Below are positions 8,324-17,177 of a DNA stretch of 64,000 nt, piece by piece. Under the pieces are notes generated by a model. That model saw only the letters and a list, made by a program, of their open reading frames with translations, was not told the DNA's origin and ran no database searches. The stretch spans positions 1 through 64,000 of the forward strand of contig QZKB01000151.1 of assembly GCA_003599415.1 (NCBI GenBank). The letters are read 5' to 3'. The DNA comes from Ignavibacteriales bacterium (lineage in GTDB: Bacteria > Bacteroidota > Ignavibacteria > Ignavibacteriales > SURF-24). The translations under genes and the position numbers were made by a program. Numbering within the stretch: the stretch's first letter is position 1; each line of letters opens with the position of its first letter.

Positions 8324-8998
8324 ATGAAGATATTGCTAATTGAAGATGAACCGAAGGTAGCCTCTTTCATAAAAAGAGGATTGGAGGAAGAATATTATTC
8401 TGTTGATACGGCAAAAAACGGTGAGGAGGGCCTAAAGCTTGCTTTGTATGAAGAATACGATCTGATGATTGTTGATGTTATGCTTCCTTTAAGAGACGGC
8501 TTTTCTGTTGTAAGGGAAATAAGGAAGAATAAAATTGTAACGCCTATTCTCTTTCTTACAGCAAAGGATAAAATTGAAGATAAAGTTCTTGGCCTAGATT
8601 CAGGAGCTGATGACTATCTTACAAAACCATTTGCTTTTGAAGAGCTTCTTGCAAGAGTAAGAGCCTTATTGAGAAGACAAGAAATGGAGAAGTCTGTTCA
8701 GCTTAAAGCTGGTGATCTTATTCTTGATACTCAAACCCACCGCGTAACAAGAGAAGGAAAAGAAATTATACTTACACCGCGGGAGTATTCCCTGCTCGAA
8801 TATCTTATTCGGAACAAGAACAGAATAGTTTCCAGGACAAGGCTGACCGAACATATTTATGATTATCAATTTGATACCAGCACAAATGTTATTGATGTTT
8901 ATATAAACAAGCTTAGAAATAAAATTGATAAAGACTTCAGCCGGCAGCTTCTTTTTACAATGCGCGGTATTGGTTATACAATAAAAGATGATGCCTGA
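8324..8998 (+). CDS. OmpR-family response regulator
   Basis: A receiver domain (MKILLIEDEPKVASF at the start, phosphoacceptor Asp51 in LMIVDVMLPLRDG, LTKPF lysine further on) is followed by an OmpR/PhoB winged helix (about residues 125-224, with TPREYSLLEYLIRNKNRIV and TNVIDVYINKLRNKID). It looks closest to the CusR/ArlR/QseB branch. I chose ATG 8324 because receiver domains normally begin here; an in-frame ATG at 8312 would add four residues. Neither has an SD. The histidine kinase starts 2 nt after the stop, so the pair is co-transcribed. The phased TTAA array at 7788-7826 is a natural candidate target. Confidence 0.93.
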   Translation: MKILLIEDEPKVASFIKRGLEEEYYSVDTAKNGEEGLKLALYEEYDLMIVDVMLPLRDGFSVVREIRKNKIVTPILFLTAKDKIEDKVLGLDSGADDYLTKPFAFEELLARVRALLRRQEMEKSVQLKAGDLILDTQTHRVTREGKEIILTPREYSLLEYLIRNKNRIVSRTRLTEHIYDYQFDTSTNVIDVYINKLRNKIDKDFSRQLLFTMRGIGYTIKDDA

Positions 8999-9000
8999 TT

Positions 9001-10419
9001 ATGTTTAGCACTCTGAAAAAATTCTTTAAGAGTACACGGTTTAAAATTACATTCTGGTATTCCGCACTTTTTTTATTGCTTGAGATTCTTATCGGGGTAA
9101 TTATTTACGTTCATCTTCATACAAGCCTTAGAAACCAGCTTGACCACTCGCTTGAAAGACAGGCAGAAGTAATTTATAACCTGGTTTCCGAAAGCAAAGT
9201 TGATTTATCTGATTTCAAACCTGATTCACTTTATACTTCTGCGGATGATTTTGTTTACGATCTTATTTATGAAGCGGTGGTTTTTAATTCGAGGAATACT
9301 TATGTGCAGGTTCAGCTGAACAAAAAAATCATTTTTAAAACAGATAATCTGAAAAAACAGCGGCTTGAGTTCCCTGACGCGAAAAGAAATTCCACCAAGA
9401 CTCGTTTTAGAGAAGAAGCTTTTAATAATACAAAAATAAGAGCGGCCTGTTTTCAGAAGGGAAGATATAAAATTATTGTTGCGTTCCCTCTTGAATTGAT
9501 TGACGAAACACTAAAAAGCCTGACGGATGTATACATTGTTCTGGGTCCGCTGTTCTTTTTTGTTTCTTTCTGCGGAGGATTTTTATTATCAAGACGCTCG
9601 CTTAAAAGAATGGACGCAATAATTAAGAAGACAGAAATGATTACTGCTCTTAATCTTGATGAACGGATTGAAGGAGAAGAATTTAACGATGAATACGGAA
9701 GATTAGCCAAAACACTCAACCGTATGATAAACCGAATAAAAGTTGCAGTTGATTATATGAACCAATTCTCCGTTTCGGCATCACATGAGCTTAAAACACC
9801 TCTTACAATCTTAAGAGGCGAGATTGAGGTTGCACTTAAAACAGCGAAAACATTTGATAATCTGAAAGAAATTCTCTTAAGCAATTATGAAGAAACACTG
9901 AGATTGATAAATATTGTTGATAAACTTTTCTTCCTGTCTAAGCTTGATAATCAATTAATAAGCCTTAAGAAAGAAAAAGTAAGCCTGCTTGAATTTTTAG
10001 AAACTGCGGCATTACCAATGGGATATCTTGGCGAAAAGAAAAACATTAAAATACTTCTTGATGTGGAAGAAGATTTTGATTTTGAAATTGATGCGGGATT
10101 AATGAAAGAAGCAATGACAAACCTTATTGAGAATGCAATTAAATACGGAGATGAAAATCAGTCCATAAAAGTAGCTGGCCGGAAAGACAAGAAAGAAATA
10201 AGAATTTCTGTGGCGAATAAAGGACTTGGAATTCCACCCGAAGAAATCAAAAATATATTTGAACGATTTTACCGAGTTGATTCTTCAAGAAACAGGACCT
10301 CCGGCGGGGTGGGATTAGGATTAGCTGTTGTTGATTCAATTGTAAAATGGCACGGCGGAAGGATTGAAGTAAAATCCACACCGGGGTATGAAACTGAGTT
10401 TACCATAGTATTAAATTAA
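9001..10419 (+). CDS. Sensor histidine kinase
   Basis: A 472-residue membrane kinase with TM1 at about 16-38, a periplasmic sensor of about 135 residues without a recognisable domain, TM2 at about 176-196, a HAMP linker, HisKA with phospho-acceptor His262 (SASHELKTPLTILRGE), and an ATPase domain with N-box NLIENAIKYGD, G1 GLGIPPEEI, F-box FERFYRVD and G2 GVGLGLAVV. It should phosphorylate the regulator encoded immediately upstream. The signal is unknown; relatives in this branch often sense metals, cationic peptides or envelope stress. Confidence 0.93.
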   Translation: MFSTLKKFFKSTRFKITFWYSALFLLLEILIGVIIYVHLHTSLRNQLDHSLERQAEVIYNLVSESKVDLSDFKPDSLYTSADDFVYDLIYEAVVFNSRNTYVQVQLNKKIIFKTDNLKKQRLEFPDAKRNSTKTRFREEAFNNTKIRAACFQKGRYKIIVAFPLELIDETLKSLTDVYIVLGPLFFFVSFCGGFLLSRRSLKRMDAIIKKTEMITALNLDERIEGEEFNDEYGRLAKTLNRMINRIKVAVDYMNQFSVSASHELKTPLTILRGEIEVALKTAKTFDNLKEILLSNYEETLRLINIVDKLFFLSKLDNQLISLKKEKVSLLEFLETAALPMGYLGEKKNIKILLDVEEDFDFEIDAGLMKEAMTNLIENAIKYGDENQSIKVAGRKDKKEIRISVANKGLGIPPEEIKNIFERFYRVDSSRNRTSGGVGLGLAVVDSIVKWHGGRIEVKSTPGYETEFTIVLN

Positions 10420-10435
10420 TTTATAAGGAGAAACA

Positions 10436-10765
10436 ATGATACTACCAGAGCACCCTTTTACACTTATTGATTGGGATAAAATTGAACCGGAAGAACATAA
10501 AGGAATTACCGGCTCTGCTTTCTGGCGTGTAATGAATTTTGGAAATGTAAGAGTAAGACTGGTTGAATATTCTCCAAACTATCTTGCAGACCATTGGTGC
10601 GATAAAGGCCACTTTATTTATTGTATTGAAGGTGAAATGGTTTCCGAATTGAAAGACGGAAGAAAATCAATTTTGAAAAAGGGAATGGCGTATCACGTTG
10701 GGGATAATATTGACAGCCACAGGAGCTACACAGAAAAGGGAGTTAAACTTTTTATTGTAGATTGA
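10436..10765 (+). CDS. Small cupin of the DHCW-motif type
   Basis: A 109-residue single-domain cupin. It contains LADHWCDKGHFIYCIEGE, the conserved block from which the DHCW-motif cupin family takes its name, then a glycine-rich strand and YHVGDNIDSHRSYTEKGVKLFIVD at the end. Metal or ligand binding by the D-H-W-C and H residues is likely, but I know of no established function for the family. It starts 16 nt after the histidine kinase stop with a good SD (AAGGAG), so it is probably the last gene of that operon. Confidence 0.8.
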   Translation: MILPEHPFTLIDWDKIEPEEHKGITGSAFWRVMNFGNVRVRLVEYSPNYLADHWCDKGHFIYCIEGEMVSELKDGRKSILKKGMAYHVGDNIDSHRSYTEKGVKLFIVD

Positions 10766-10781
10766 TTTTAACTGGTTTCGA

Positions 10782-12140
10782 TTAAAGTTGATTTTTCCAG
10801 TATGCAATCTGCTCTTTAACTAAAGTTGGATTTGGTGAGCCGAATGTTTGCTTCCTTTGTAATGCAGTCTTAAGGTTAAAACATTCTAATGCAGTTTCAT
10901 CAAAGATAGAATTAATTTTTTTCATCTCTTCAAGAGTGATTGAGCTAAATGTTTTGTTATTGTCTTCTGCAAACTTTACTACTTTACCAACAATCTCATG
11001 AGCATCCCGGAAAGGAATTCCTTTTAAAACAAGCCAGTCAGCAAGATCTGTCGCGAGAGAAAAATCATTTTTAAGTTCTTCAATAAATCTTAAAGAATTT
11101 ACCTGTGCGGTTTCCATCACTCCTTTAATAATTGAAAGTGAATCAGCATAAGTAAAGAATGAATCGAAGACTTGCTCCTTATCTTCCTGCAAATCCCTGT
11201 TATAACTAAGAGGCAGTCCTTTCATTGTGGAAAGAAGAGAGAACTGGTTACCAAAAACTCTTCCGGTTTTTCCTCTTACAAGTTCTGCCATATCAGGATT
11301 TTTCTTTTGAGGCATAAGGGATGAACCGGTTGTGTACTTATCAGATAGTTTAATCAGTTTCCATTCGGAGGATGACCATAGAATAACTTCTTCTGCAAGT
11401 CTGCTTAAATGCATCATTCCGATTGAGCAGGCATTTAGAAAATCAAGGAGATAATCTCTATCAGAAACCGTATCCAATGCATTTCTTGTTGGGTTATTAA
11501 AACCAAGTTTGGCGGAAGTGAATTCTCTGTCCAATGGTAAAGTAGATCCCGCTAAAGCTCCGGAACCTAATGGCCCCTCGACTCCGCTCGGGGTAAATCT
11601 TTGTTTGTCTCTTGAAAACATTTCTACATATGCGAGAAGATGAAAAGCAAAGGATATTGGCTGAGCTCGTTGCAGATGTGTATACCCGGGAATGATAGTA
11701 TCAGTGTGAGCGTCGGCTAATTCCAAAAAAACTTTTTGAGTTGATGTAAGAAGTTCGATAAGATTTGAGGAGGCTTTTCTTATCCACAATTTCATATCGG
11801 TTGCAACCTGATCGTTTCTGCTTCTTCCGGTGTGGAGTTTACCAGCGGTTGCTCCAATCAATTCTTTTAACCTTGATTCTACAGCTGAGTGAACATCTTC
11901 AAATTCTGATTCATCGGGAGTCCATTTGTCTGCTTCCCATTCTTCTTCAATTATCTTTAAACCGTTTTTAATTTTGTTGAATTCATCTTCTGAAATTAAA
12001 TCGACTTTGGAAAGCATCTCTGCATGGACAGTGCTGGCAAGGAGGTCTTCATGGATAAGGTTTATATCAAAAGAAAGCGATGAAGAGAACTTCATCGCTT
12101 TGTCATCAAGTTTATCTTTGAATCTGCCGCCCCAGAGCAT
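10782..12140 (-). CDS. argH: Argininosuccinate lyase, with a repeat-derived segment
   Basis: A 452-residue fumarase/ASL-superfamily enzyme that splits argininosuccinate to arginine and fumarate. Signatures include HTGRSRNDQVATD (103-115), YTHLQRAQP and the mobile catalytic loop GSSLMPQKKNPD (272-283) with its serines. At residues 181-190 it reads RFTPSGVEGP, where other ASLs have R followed by a helix such as LQDALKRLDVS before PLGxGALAG. The changed codons coincide with a palindrome-like GC-rich repeat (11575-11594), so a repeat seems to have replaced about ten conserved codons with seven. All catalytic motifs remain, so the enzyme may still work. The start overlaps argG by 1 nt (TGATG). Confidence 0.93.
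   Translation of the reverse strand: MLWGGRFKDKLDDKAMKFSSSLSFDINLIHEDLLASTVHAEMLSKVDLISEDEFNKIKNGLKIIEEEWEADKWTPDESEFEDVHSAVESRLKELIGATAGKLHTGRSRNDQVATDMKLWIRKASSNLIELLTSTQKVFLELADAHTDTIIPGYTHLQRAQPISFAFHLLAYVEMFSRDKQRFTPSGVEGPLGSGALAGSTLPLDREFTSAKLGFNNPTRNALDTVSDRDYLLDFLNACSIGMMHLSRLAEEVILWSSSEWKLIKLSDKYTTGSSLMPQKKNPDMAELVRGKTGRVFGNQFSLLSTMKGLPLSYNRDLQEDKEQVFDSFFTYADSLSIIKGVMETAQVNSLRFIEELKNDFSLATDLADWLVLKGIPFRDAHEIVGKVVKFAEDNNKTFSSITLEEMKKINSIFDETALECFNLKTALQRKQTFGSPNPTLVKEQIAYWKNQL
11575..11594. repeat. GC-rich repeat-like palindrome inside argH
   Basis: CCCCTCGACTCCGCTCGGGG is an imperfect palindrome (CCCC/GGGG, CGA/TCG) in an otherwise AT-rich gene. Read on the coding strand it supplies the TPSGVEG codons of ArgH. 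Similar CCGAGCGGAGTCGAGG-type sequences are, to my knowledge, common dispersed repeats in Bacteroidota genomes; no second copy is seen in this window. Confidence 0.55.
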
Positions 12141-13360
12141 CAGGCAACTTCTTTAACTTGAGTAGCAGAATATAACTGCGTCATGGTTTTATATGGCAAA
12201 CCATAAATTTTCATAAATCCTTCGCTTGCTTTGTGATCGAACTTATCATCTTCGGTATAAGTTGCAAGCTCTTTGCTGTACAGGCTGTAAGCAGAACTTC
12301 TTGAAAGTGTAGTCATGTTTCCTTTAAATAATTCAATAGTAACATCACCTGTTAAATTCTGCTGCGTTGCATCAACAAAAGCCATAAGAGAATTGAATAA
12401 CGGAGTAAACCACAAACCGTCATAAATTAAATTCGCAACTTTATCAGAAACATTCTGCTTGAATCTAAATGTTTCTTTATCAAGAATCAACTTTTCTAAT
12501 TCGTGATGAGCTTTATGAAGAATTGTAGCTGCAGGAGCCTCATAAACTTCTCTTGATTTAATACCTACAACTCTGTTCTCAATCAAGTCAAGTCTGCCAA
12601 TGCCATGCTTTCCTCCAATCTCATTCAGCTTCTCCAAAATTTCAACAGGGTCTGTAATACTGTTATTCAAACAAACAGGAATTCCTTTTTCAAAGCTGAT
12701 TGTAATTGTTTCCGGTTTGTTTGGTGAAAGTTTAGGATCTGTTGTAATCTGGTAAGCATCGTCTGGCGGTGCATTTGTCGGATCTTCAAGGACTCCGCAT
12801 TCAACTGCTATTCCCCAAAGATTCTCATCTATTGAGTATGGTTTTGCTTTTGTAATTTTAATTGGAATTTTATTTTCAACAGCGTAATCTATTTCTTCTT
12901 CCCTGCTCTTGAATTCCCATTCCCTTAAAGGAGCAATAATACCAAGGGACGGAGCAAGTGTTTGTACACCTACTTCAAATCTTACCTGGTCGTTTCCTTT
13001 TCCGGTACAACCATGAGCAACGTAATCTGCTCCTTCTGCGTTTGCAATATCAACAAGCATTTTAGCTAGTAATGGTCTGCCTATAGCGGTTGCCATAGGA
13101 TATTCGCCTTCGTAAAGGGCGCCGGCTTTAAGTGCTTTCCATATATATTCAGTAACAAATTCGTGGCGTAAATCTTTTATAACTGCTTTAACTGCTCCGG
13201 TCTTTATTGCTTTTTCTTCAAGGCCTTCAAGTTCAGCTCTTTGACCAAGGTTACCGGTTGCGGTAATAATCTCGGCGTCAAATTTGTCATTAAGCCATTT
13301 AACCATAACGGAAGTGTCTAAACCTCCGGAATATGCTACAACTATTTTTTTCTTTGCCAT
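12140..13360 (-). CDS. argG: Argininosuccinate synthase
   Basis: A 406-residue ATP-dependent ligase that joins citrulline and aspartate. The N-terminal PP-loop AYSGGLDTSVMVKWL (about residues 9-23) binds ATP; further family blocks are HGCTGKGNDQVRFE and SIDENLWG. Length is normal. It lies downstream of argR in the same direction, with a 94-nt gap, and is coupled to argH by a 1-nt overlap. An SD (AGGAGA) lies 5 nt before the ATG. Citrulline must come from an argF product not encoded here. Confidence 0.96.
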   Translation of the reverse strand: MAKKKIVVAYSGGLDTSVMVKWLNDKFDAEIITATGNLGQRAELEGLEEKAIKTGAVKAVIKDLRHEFVTEYIWKALKAGALYEGEYPMATAIGRPLLAKMLVDIANAEGADYVAHGCTGKGNDQVRFEVGVQTLAPSLGIIAPLREWEFKSREEEIDYAVENKIPIKITKAKPYSIDENLWGIAVECGVLEDPTNAPPDDAYQITTDPKLSPNKPETITISFEKGIPVCLNNSITDPVEILEKLNEIGGKHGIGRLDLIENRVVGIKSREVYEAPAATILHKAHHELEKLILDKETFRFKQNVSDKVANLIYDGLWFTPLFNSLMAFVDATQQNLTGDVTIELFKGNMTTLSRSSAYSLYSKELATYTEDDKFDHKASEGFMKIYGLPYKTMTQLYSATQVKEVA

Positions 13361-13454
13361 TTTATTCTCCTGACAATTATTAATACATAAATATTTCCAA
13401 CCTGGATATTAAATCCGGACAAAGGAGAAACGTAGTTGGACACAAAGTGGTTAG

Positions 13455-13931
13455 TTACAGCAGAAGCTTTTTCTTAAAGCTTGGCGGTTCAGCCATCATC
13501 TGCTTAACCATTCCCACAACTTTGCTTAGGTTCGGAATAGTATTTGGAATAACCAAAACCGTATCGTCACCTGCTACCGTTCCAAGAATTTCCGGTTTAT
13601 TTAATCTGTCTATATAATGGGCAACACCCTGCGCTCTGCCGGCAAGAGTTCTGATAACTATAAGCGATTCACTGTGTTCAACGCTTATAATTTCAAAGCC
13701 GACAAGTTTAGCAATTTGTTTCCCTGATTCATCGGCGTTAAGAACATACCTCGGACCTCTGTCCGTAAATATTCTTACAACGCCAAGCTCTGCGAAGTCT
13801 CTGCTAAGAGTTGCCTGGGTGACTTCTACGCTGTCTCTGTGCAAAGCTTTCAACAAGTCTTCATGACTTGAGATAAATTTGTAATTCAGCAACTCTTTGA
13901 TTTTGTACTGTCTTCTTAATTTAGCAGACAT
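13455..13931 (-). CDS. argR: Arginine repressor
   Basis: A 158-residue ArgR/AhrC-type regulator. The N-terminal winged helix (about residues 1-75) includes SHEDLLKALHRDSVEVTQATLSRDFAELGVVR; the C-terminal hexamerisation and arginine-binding domain carries GTVAGDDTVLVI, with the DD pair that contacts arginine. It should sense arginine and repress the arg genes around it. It is placed between argD and argG in the same direction. I looked for ARG-box palindromes ahead of argC, argR and argG and found only AT-rich, unconvincing matches. Confidence 0.94.
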   Translation of the reverse strand: MSAKLRRQYKIKELLNYKFISSHEDLLKALHRDSVEVTQATLSRDFAELGVVRIFTDRGPRYVLNADESGKQIAKLVGFEIISVEHSESLIVIRTLAGRAQGVAHYIDRLNKPEILGTVAGDDTVLVIPNTIPNLSKVVGMVKQMMAEPPSFKKKLLL

Positions 13932-14010
13932 TTTTTCCCTTGAATATTTTGGATAACTGAAACATAATATATTTCATTCGAAATCTGAATATGTTTATCC
14001 AATCTTTTTA

Positions 14011-15228
14011 TTATAAACTATTTAATACGCCGTCAAAAGTTGAAGCGAATTGTACTATTTCTTTTTCTGTTATAATGAACGGCGGCAGAAGCCTTAGTAC
14101 AGTATCCCCGGATGTACCGGTTACAATTCCTTTTTTAAGAAGTTGTTTACAAATGTTCTTTGCCGATACTCCCTGCACAAATTCAACTCCGATCATAAGA
14201 CCTTTACCGCGGACCGCTTTTATCTTATCTGTGTGTAAAGCTTCTAATGCTATTATAAGAGTTTTGCCAAGTGTTACATTATTTTGTAAAATATTTTCAT
14301 CTATAAGGTTTGCCACAGCAAGTGCAGATGCGATTGAGACAGGATTGCCTCCGAATGTTGATCCGTGATTGCCCGGCTTAATTTCATTGCCAACTGCTTT
14401 TGTACAGATTGTTGCTCCAAGCGGTAATCCGTTAGCAATTCCTTTTGCTACAGTTATAATATCTGGTTTAATCTCTTCCCATTGGTGGCAAAAGAATTTT
14501 CCTGTTCTGCCCATACCGGTTTGCACTTCATCTACAATAAGCAGAAGATTATGTTCATCACAAAAGTTTCTTACTTTTTTAAGATAGCCATCAGGAGGAA
14601 CGATTACGCCGCTTTCTCCCTGTATGGGTTCAATCATAACCGCAACAGTATCATTTGCATGTTCCAGATATGTGTGAGCAAGTTCCTCTACATCACCAAA
14701 ATCTGTAAAAGAAAATCCCGGTGTTAACGGCGCAAAATCTTCCCATAATTTGGGCTGGCCTGTTGCGGAAAGACTTCCCATCGTTCTGCCATGAAAACTG
14801 TTTGAAGCACAAATGATATGAGTTCTTTCTTTCCCCCATTTTCTTGCGAACTTAATTGCAGCTTCATTTGCCTCTGTTCCGGAATTGCAGAAGAAGACGT
14901 AATCCAGCTTAGATTTTTGTGTAAGTATCTTTGCAAGCTTTTCCTGTCCACCTGCTTCAAATAAATTGGAGACGTGCCATAATTTTTTTATTTGTTCGAT
15001 TGCAGCATTAATTATTTCAGGATTGTTATGACCAAATCCTGTTACGGCAATTCCACTTAAAAAATCTAAATATTTTTTATCGTCTTTATCGTAAAGCCAT
15101 ACACCTTCGCCTTTAACAAATTCAACAGGATAACGCGAGTAATTCTGGAGTAAGTTAGATTTAATTTCTGCTTCTGTGTTAAGCGGACTGTACAATCCAG
15201 GTTCCACCTGTATGTCTTCCCTTCTCAT
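14011..15228 (-). CDS. argD: Acetylornithine aminotransferase
   Basis: A 405-residue class III PLP aminotransferase. The PLP lysine is K262 in ITVAKGIANGLPLGA; other motifs are NSGTEANEAAIKFAR and the IVDEVQTGMGRTG strand with the cofactor-binding Asp. It converts N-acetylglutamate semialdehyde to N-acetylornithine. The longest frame overlaps the 3' end of argB by 50 nt in another frame; GTG at residue 8 or TTG at residue 12 would shorten this to 29 or 17 nt, and the conserved part begins only near residue 30, so the true start is uncertain. It is translationally close to argB in the argCJBD run. Confidence 0.93.
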   Translation of the reverse strand: MRREDIQVEPGLYSPLNTEAEIKSNLLQNYSRYPVEFVKGEGVWLYDKDDKKYLDFLSGIAVTGFGHNNPEIINAAIEQIKKLWHVSNLFEAGGQEKLAKILTQKSKLDYVFFCNSGTEANEAAIKFARKWGKERTHIICASNSFHGRTMGSLSATGQPKLWEDFAPLTPGFSFTDFGDVEELAHTYLEHANDTVAVMIEPIQGESGVIVPPDGYLKKVRNFCDEHNLLLIVDEVQTGMGRTGKFFCHQWEEIKPDIITVAKGIANGLPLGATICTKAVGNEIKPGNHGSTFGGNPVSIASALAVANLIDENILQNNVTLGKTLIIALEALHTDKIKAVRGKGLMIGVEFVQGVSAKNICKQLLKKGIVTGTSGDTVLRLLPPFIITEKEIVQFASTFDGVLNSL

Positions 15229-15955
15229 TTAATTTTTCCTCGTGAATTTTTGATCCGATCCAGATTTTATTTATTCCGTTATTTAACAAGTCGATGCAGC
15301 TGTTCATTTTGGGAATCATCCCGTCTGTAATTTCACCGTTTGATATTCCGTTAAGAATATCGTCTTCATCTATAACCGGTTGAAAGCTGCCGTTAAGTTT
15401 AACGCCGTCAACGTCTGATACAAAGAAAACAGATTCGGCTTTAATTGATGAAGCAAGCACTTCAGTAAAGATGTCTGCATTTACATTCATAAGGTTACCT
15501 GCCGCATCTCTGCACACGCTTGAAAATACGGGAACAGTATTATTCTTTACTAAATTGGTAATCCATTCGGCAGATCCGATTAATTTTGGGACGCCAACGT
15601 ATCCAAGATTTTTATCAACAACTTCTGCAACAAATGTGGAGTGATCTATTCCGGTTAAGCCGGCAGCATTTAAGTTGTTTGAAATTAATTTGCTTACAAT
15701 CTTTGTGTTCAGTACGCCTGCCTGAACAGCAGCGACAACTTCCATAACTTCTTTTGATGTTACTCTCTGCCCGTCAATAAATTTTGATTCGTAACCAAGG
15801 GCTTTAGACCATGCGGAAATTGTACTGCCCGCTCCGTGAACAATAATCAATCCGTCATAAGAAGAATGAATCTTTTTTAGCGATTCAATCCACACGGACG
15901 AATCAAAAAGTTCATTTAATGCTTTGCCCGATATTTTTACTAATGCAATTTTCAT
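15179..15955 (-). CDS. argB: Acetylglutamate kinase
   Basis: A 258-residue amino-acid kinase, the short form typical of Bacteroidota and relatives. The N-terminal loop is LVKISGKALNE, with IIVHGAGSTISAW (in place of the usual HGGGP) as the second phosphate or substrate loop. The later block SVCRDAAGNLMNVNADIFTEVLASS matches the nucleotide site of the family, and DVDGV follows. It phosphorylates N-acetylglutamate in the second step of arginine synthesis. It ends 50 nt inside the argD frame and starts 16 nt after argJ. Confidence 0.93.
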   Translation of the reverse strand: MKIALVKISGKALNELFDSSVWIESLKKIHSSYDGLIIVHGAGSTISAWSKALGYESKFIDGQRVTSKEVMEVVAAVQAGVLNTKIVSKLISNNLNAAGLTGIDHSTFVAEVVDKNLGYVGVPKLIGSAEWITNLVKNNTVPVFSSVCRDAAGNLMNVNADIFTEVLASSIKAESVFFVSDVDGVKLNGSFQPVIDEDDILNGISNGEITDGMIPKMNSCIDLLNNGINKIWIGSKIHEEKLNEKGRHTGGTWIVQSA

Positions 15956-15971
15956 TTTCTCACCTTTGCCC

Positions 15972-17177
15972 TTATGTTCTGTAATTTGCGTTTATCTTTA
16001 CATATTCTTCGGAAAAATCACACGTCCACCAGGTTGAAGAATACTTCCCGCCGTTCAGATTTATCTTAATCTGGAATTCATTCTTAGAAAGAATTTCTTT
16101 GGCTTCAGCTTCATCTAAAACGATATTGTAATTTGGTAACACGACAGGAGAATTATTAAAGAAGATGCTCATCTTCTCAGGTTCAATTGATGCACCACTG
16201 TTTCCTGCAGCAGACATTATTCTTCCCCAGTTTGCATCCTCGCCGTAAATTGCTGTTTTAACAAGAGATGAATTTGCAACCGCTTTTCCAACAAGGTCTG
16301 CGTCAGCTTCTGAGTGAGCGCCGCTTACATTGATTGTTACTAACTTAGTAGCTCCTTCTCCATCTGAGACAATAGATTTCGCCATTTCGATACTAAGAGC
16401 TTCAAGTGCTTCATAAAATAAATTTTCATCTTCTGAATTTTCATATACTTCAAAGCCTGACTTTCCATTGGCAAGAATAACAACCATATCGTTTGTGCTG
16501 GTATCCCCGTCAACGGAAATTTTATTGAAAGAATTTTTAACTGCTTTGCTTAAAAGTTTTTGCAGAAAGTCTGTTTCTATTTTTGCATCTGTTGTTACGA
16601 ATGCGAGCATCGTTGCCATATTCGGCATAATCATTCCGCTGCCTTTACAAATTGCCCCGATAGTAACGGCACCGGCTGACAATTCAACTTTTACGGCAAA
16701 GGATTTCATCTTCTTATCTGTTGTCATTATTGCTTCTGCAGCATCAAAGCCGCCCTCAGCAGAAAGCTGAGGTACAATTTCATCAATGCCGCCAAGTAAT
16801 TTATCCATCGGCATAAGCTGGCCTATAACGCCGGTTGAGCTTATTAAAACTTCATTTGCGTTAATGCCAAGTTTTTCTGCGCAGTAGCTTTGCATTTTTA
16901 ACGCATCGTTGTAGCCTGCTTCACCGGTACACGCGTTGGCATTTCCCGAATTAACAATTACAGCTTTAACTTCATTTTTACTTTGAATGACATCCTGGGA
17001 AACCAACAGAGGAGCTGCTTTAACCTTGTTAAGTGTAAATGTTCCGGCAGCGGTGCAGGAAGAATCAGAGTAAATTAAAGCCAGATCTTTTTTCTTCTTT
17101 TTGATGCCGCTGAAAATTCCTGCGGCTTTAAATCCTTTTGCTGAAGTTACTGTTCCGTTATTAATAAACTGATACAT
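15972..17177 (-). CDS. argJ: Glutamate N-acetyltransferase / amino-acid acetyltransferase
   Basis: A 401-residue ArgJ. The precursor cleaves itself between A188 and T189 in PNMATMLAF, producing alpha and beta chains with Thr189 as nucleophile. Preceding KGSGMI and the later DGDTSTNDMV and GEDANWGR blocks are family signatures. It transfers acetyl from N-acetylornithine to glutamate, so arginine synthesis here uses the cyclic acetyl pathway. Its start lies 17 nt inside the argC frame, indicating coupled translation. Confidence 0.95.
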   Translation of the reverse strand: MYQFINNGTVTSAKGFKAAGIFSGIKKKKKDLALIYSDSSCTAAGTFTLNKVKAAPLLVSQDVIQSKNEVKAVIVNSGNANACTGEAGYNDALKMQSYCAEKLGINANEVLISSTGVIGQLMPMDKLLGGIDEIVPQLSAEGGFDAAEAIMTTDKKMKSFAVKVELSAGAVTIGAICKGSGMIMPNMATMLAFVTTDAKIETDFLQKLLSKAVKNSFNKISVDGDTSTNDMVVILANGKSGFEVYENSEDENLFYEALEALSIEMAKSIVSDGEGATKLVTINVSGAHSEADADLVGKAVANSSLVKTAIYGEDANWGRIMSAAGNSGASIEPEKMSIFFNNSPVVLPNYNIVLDEAEAKEILSKNEFQIKINLNGGKYSSTWWTCDFSEEYVKINANYRT

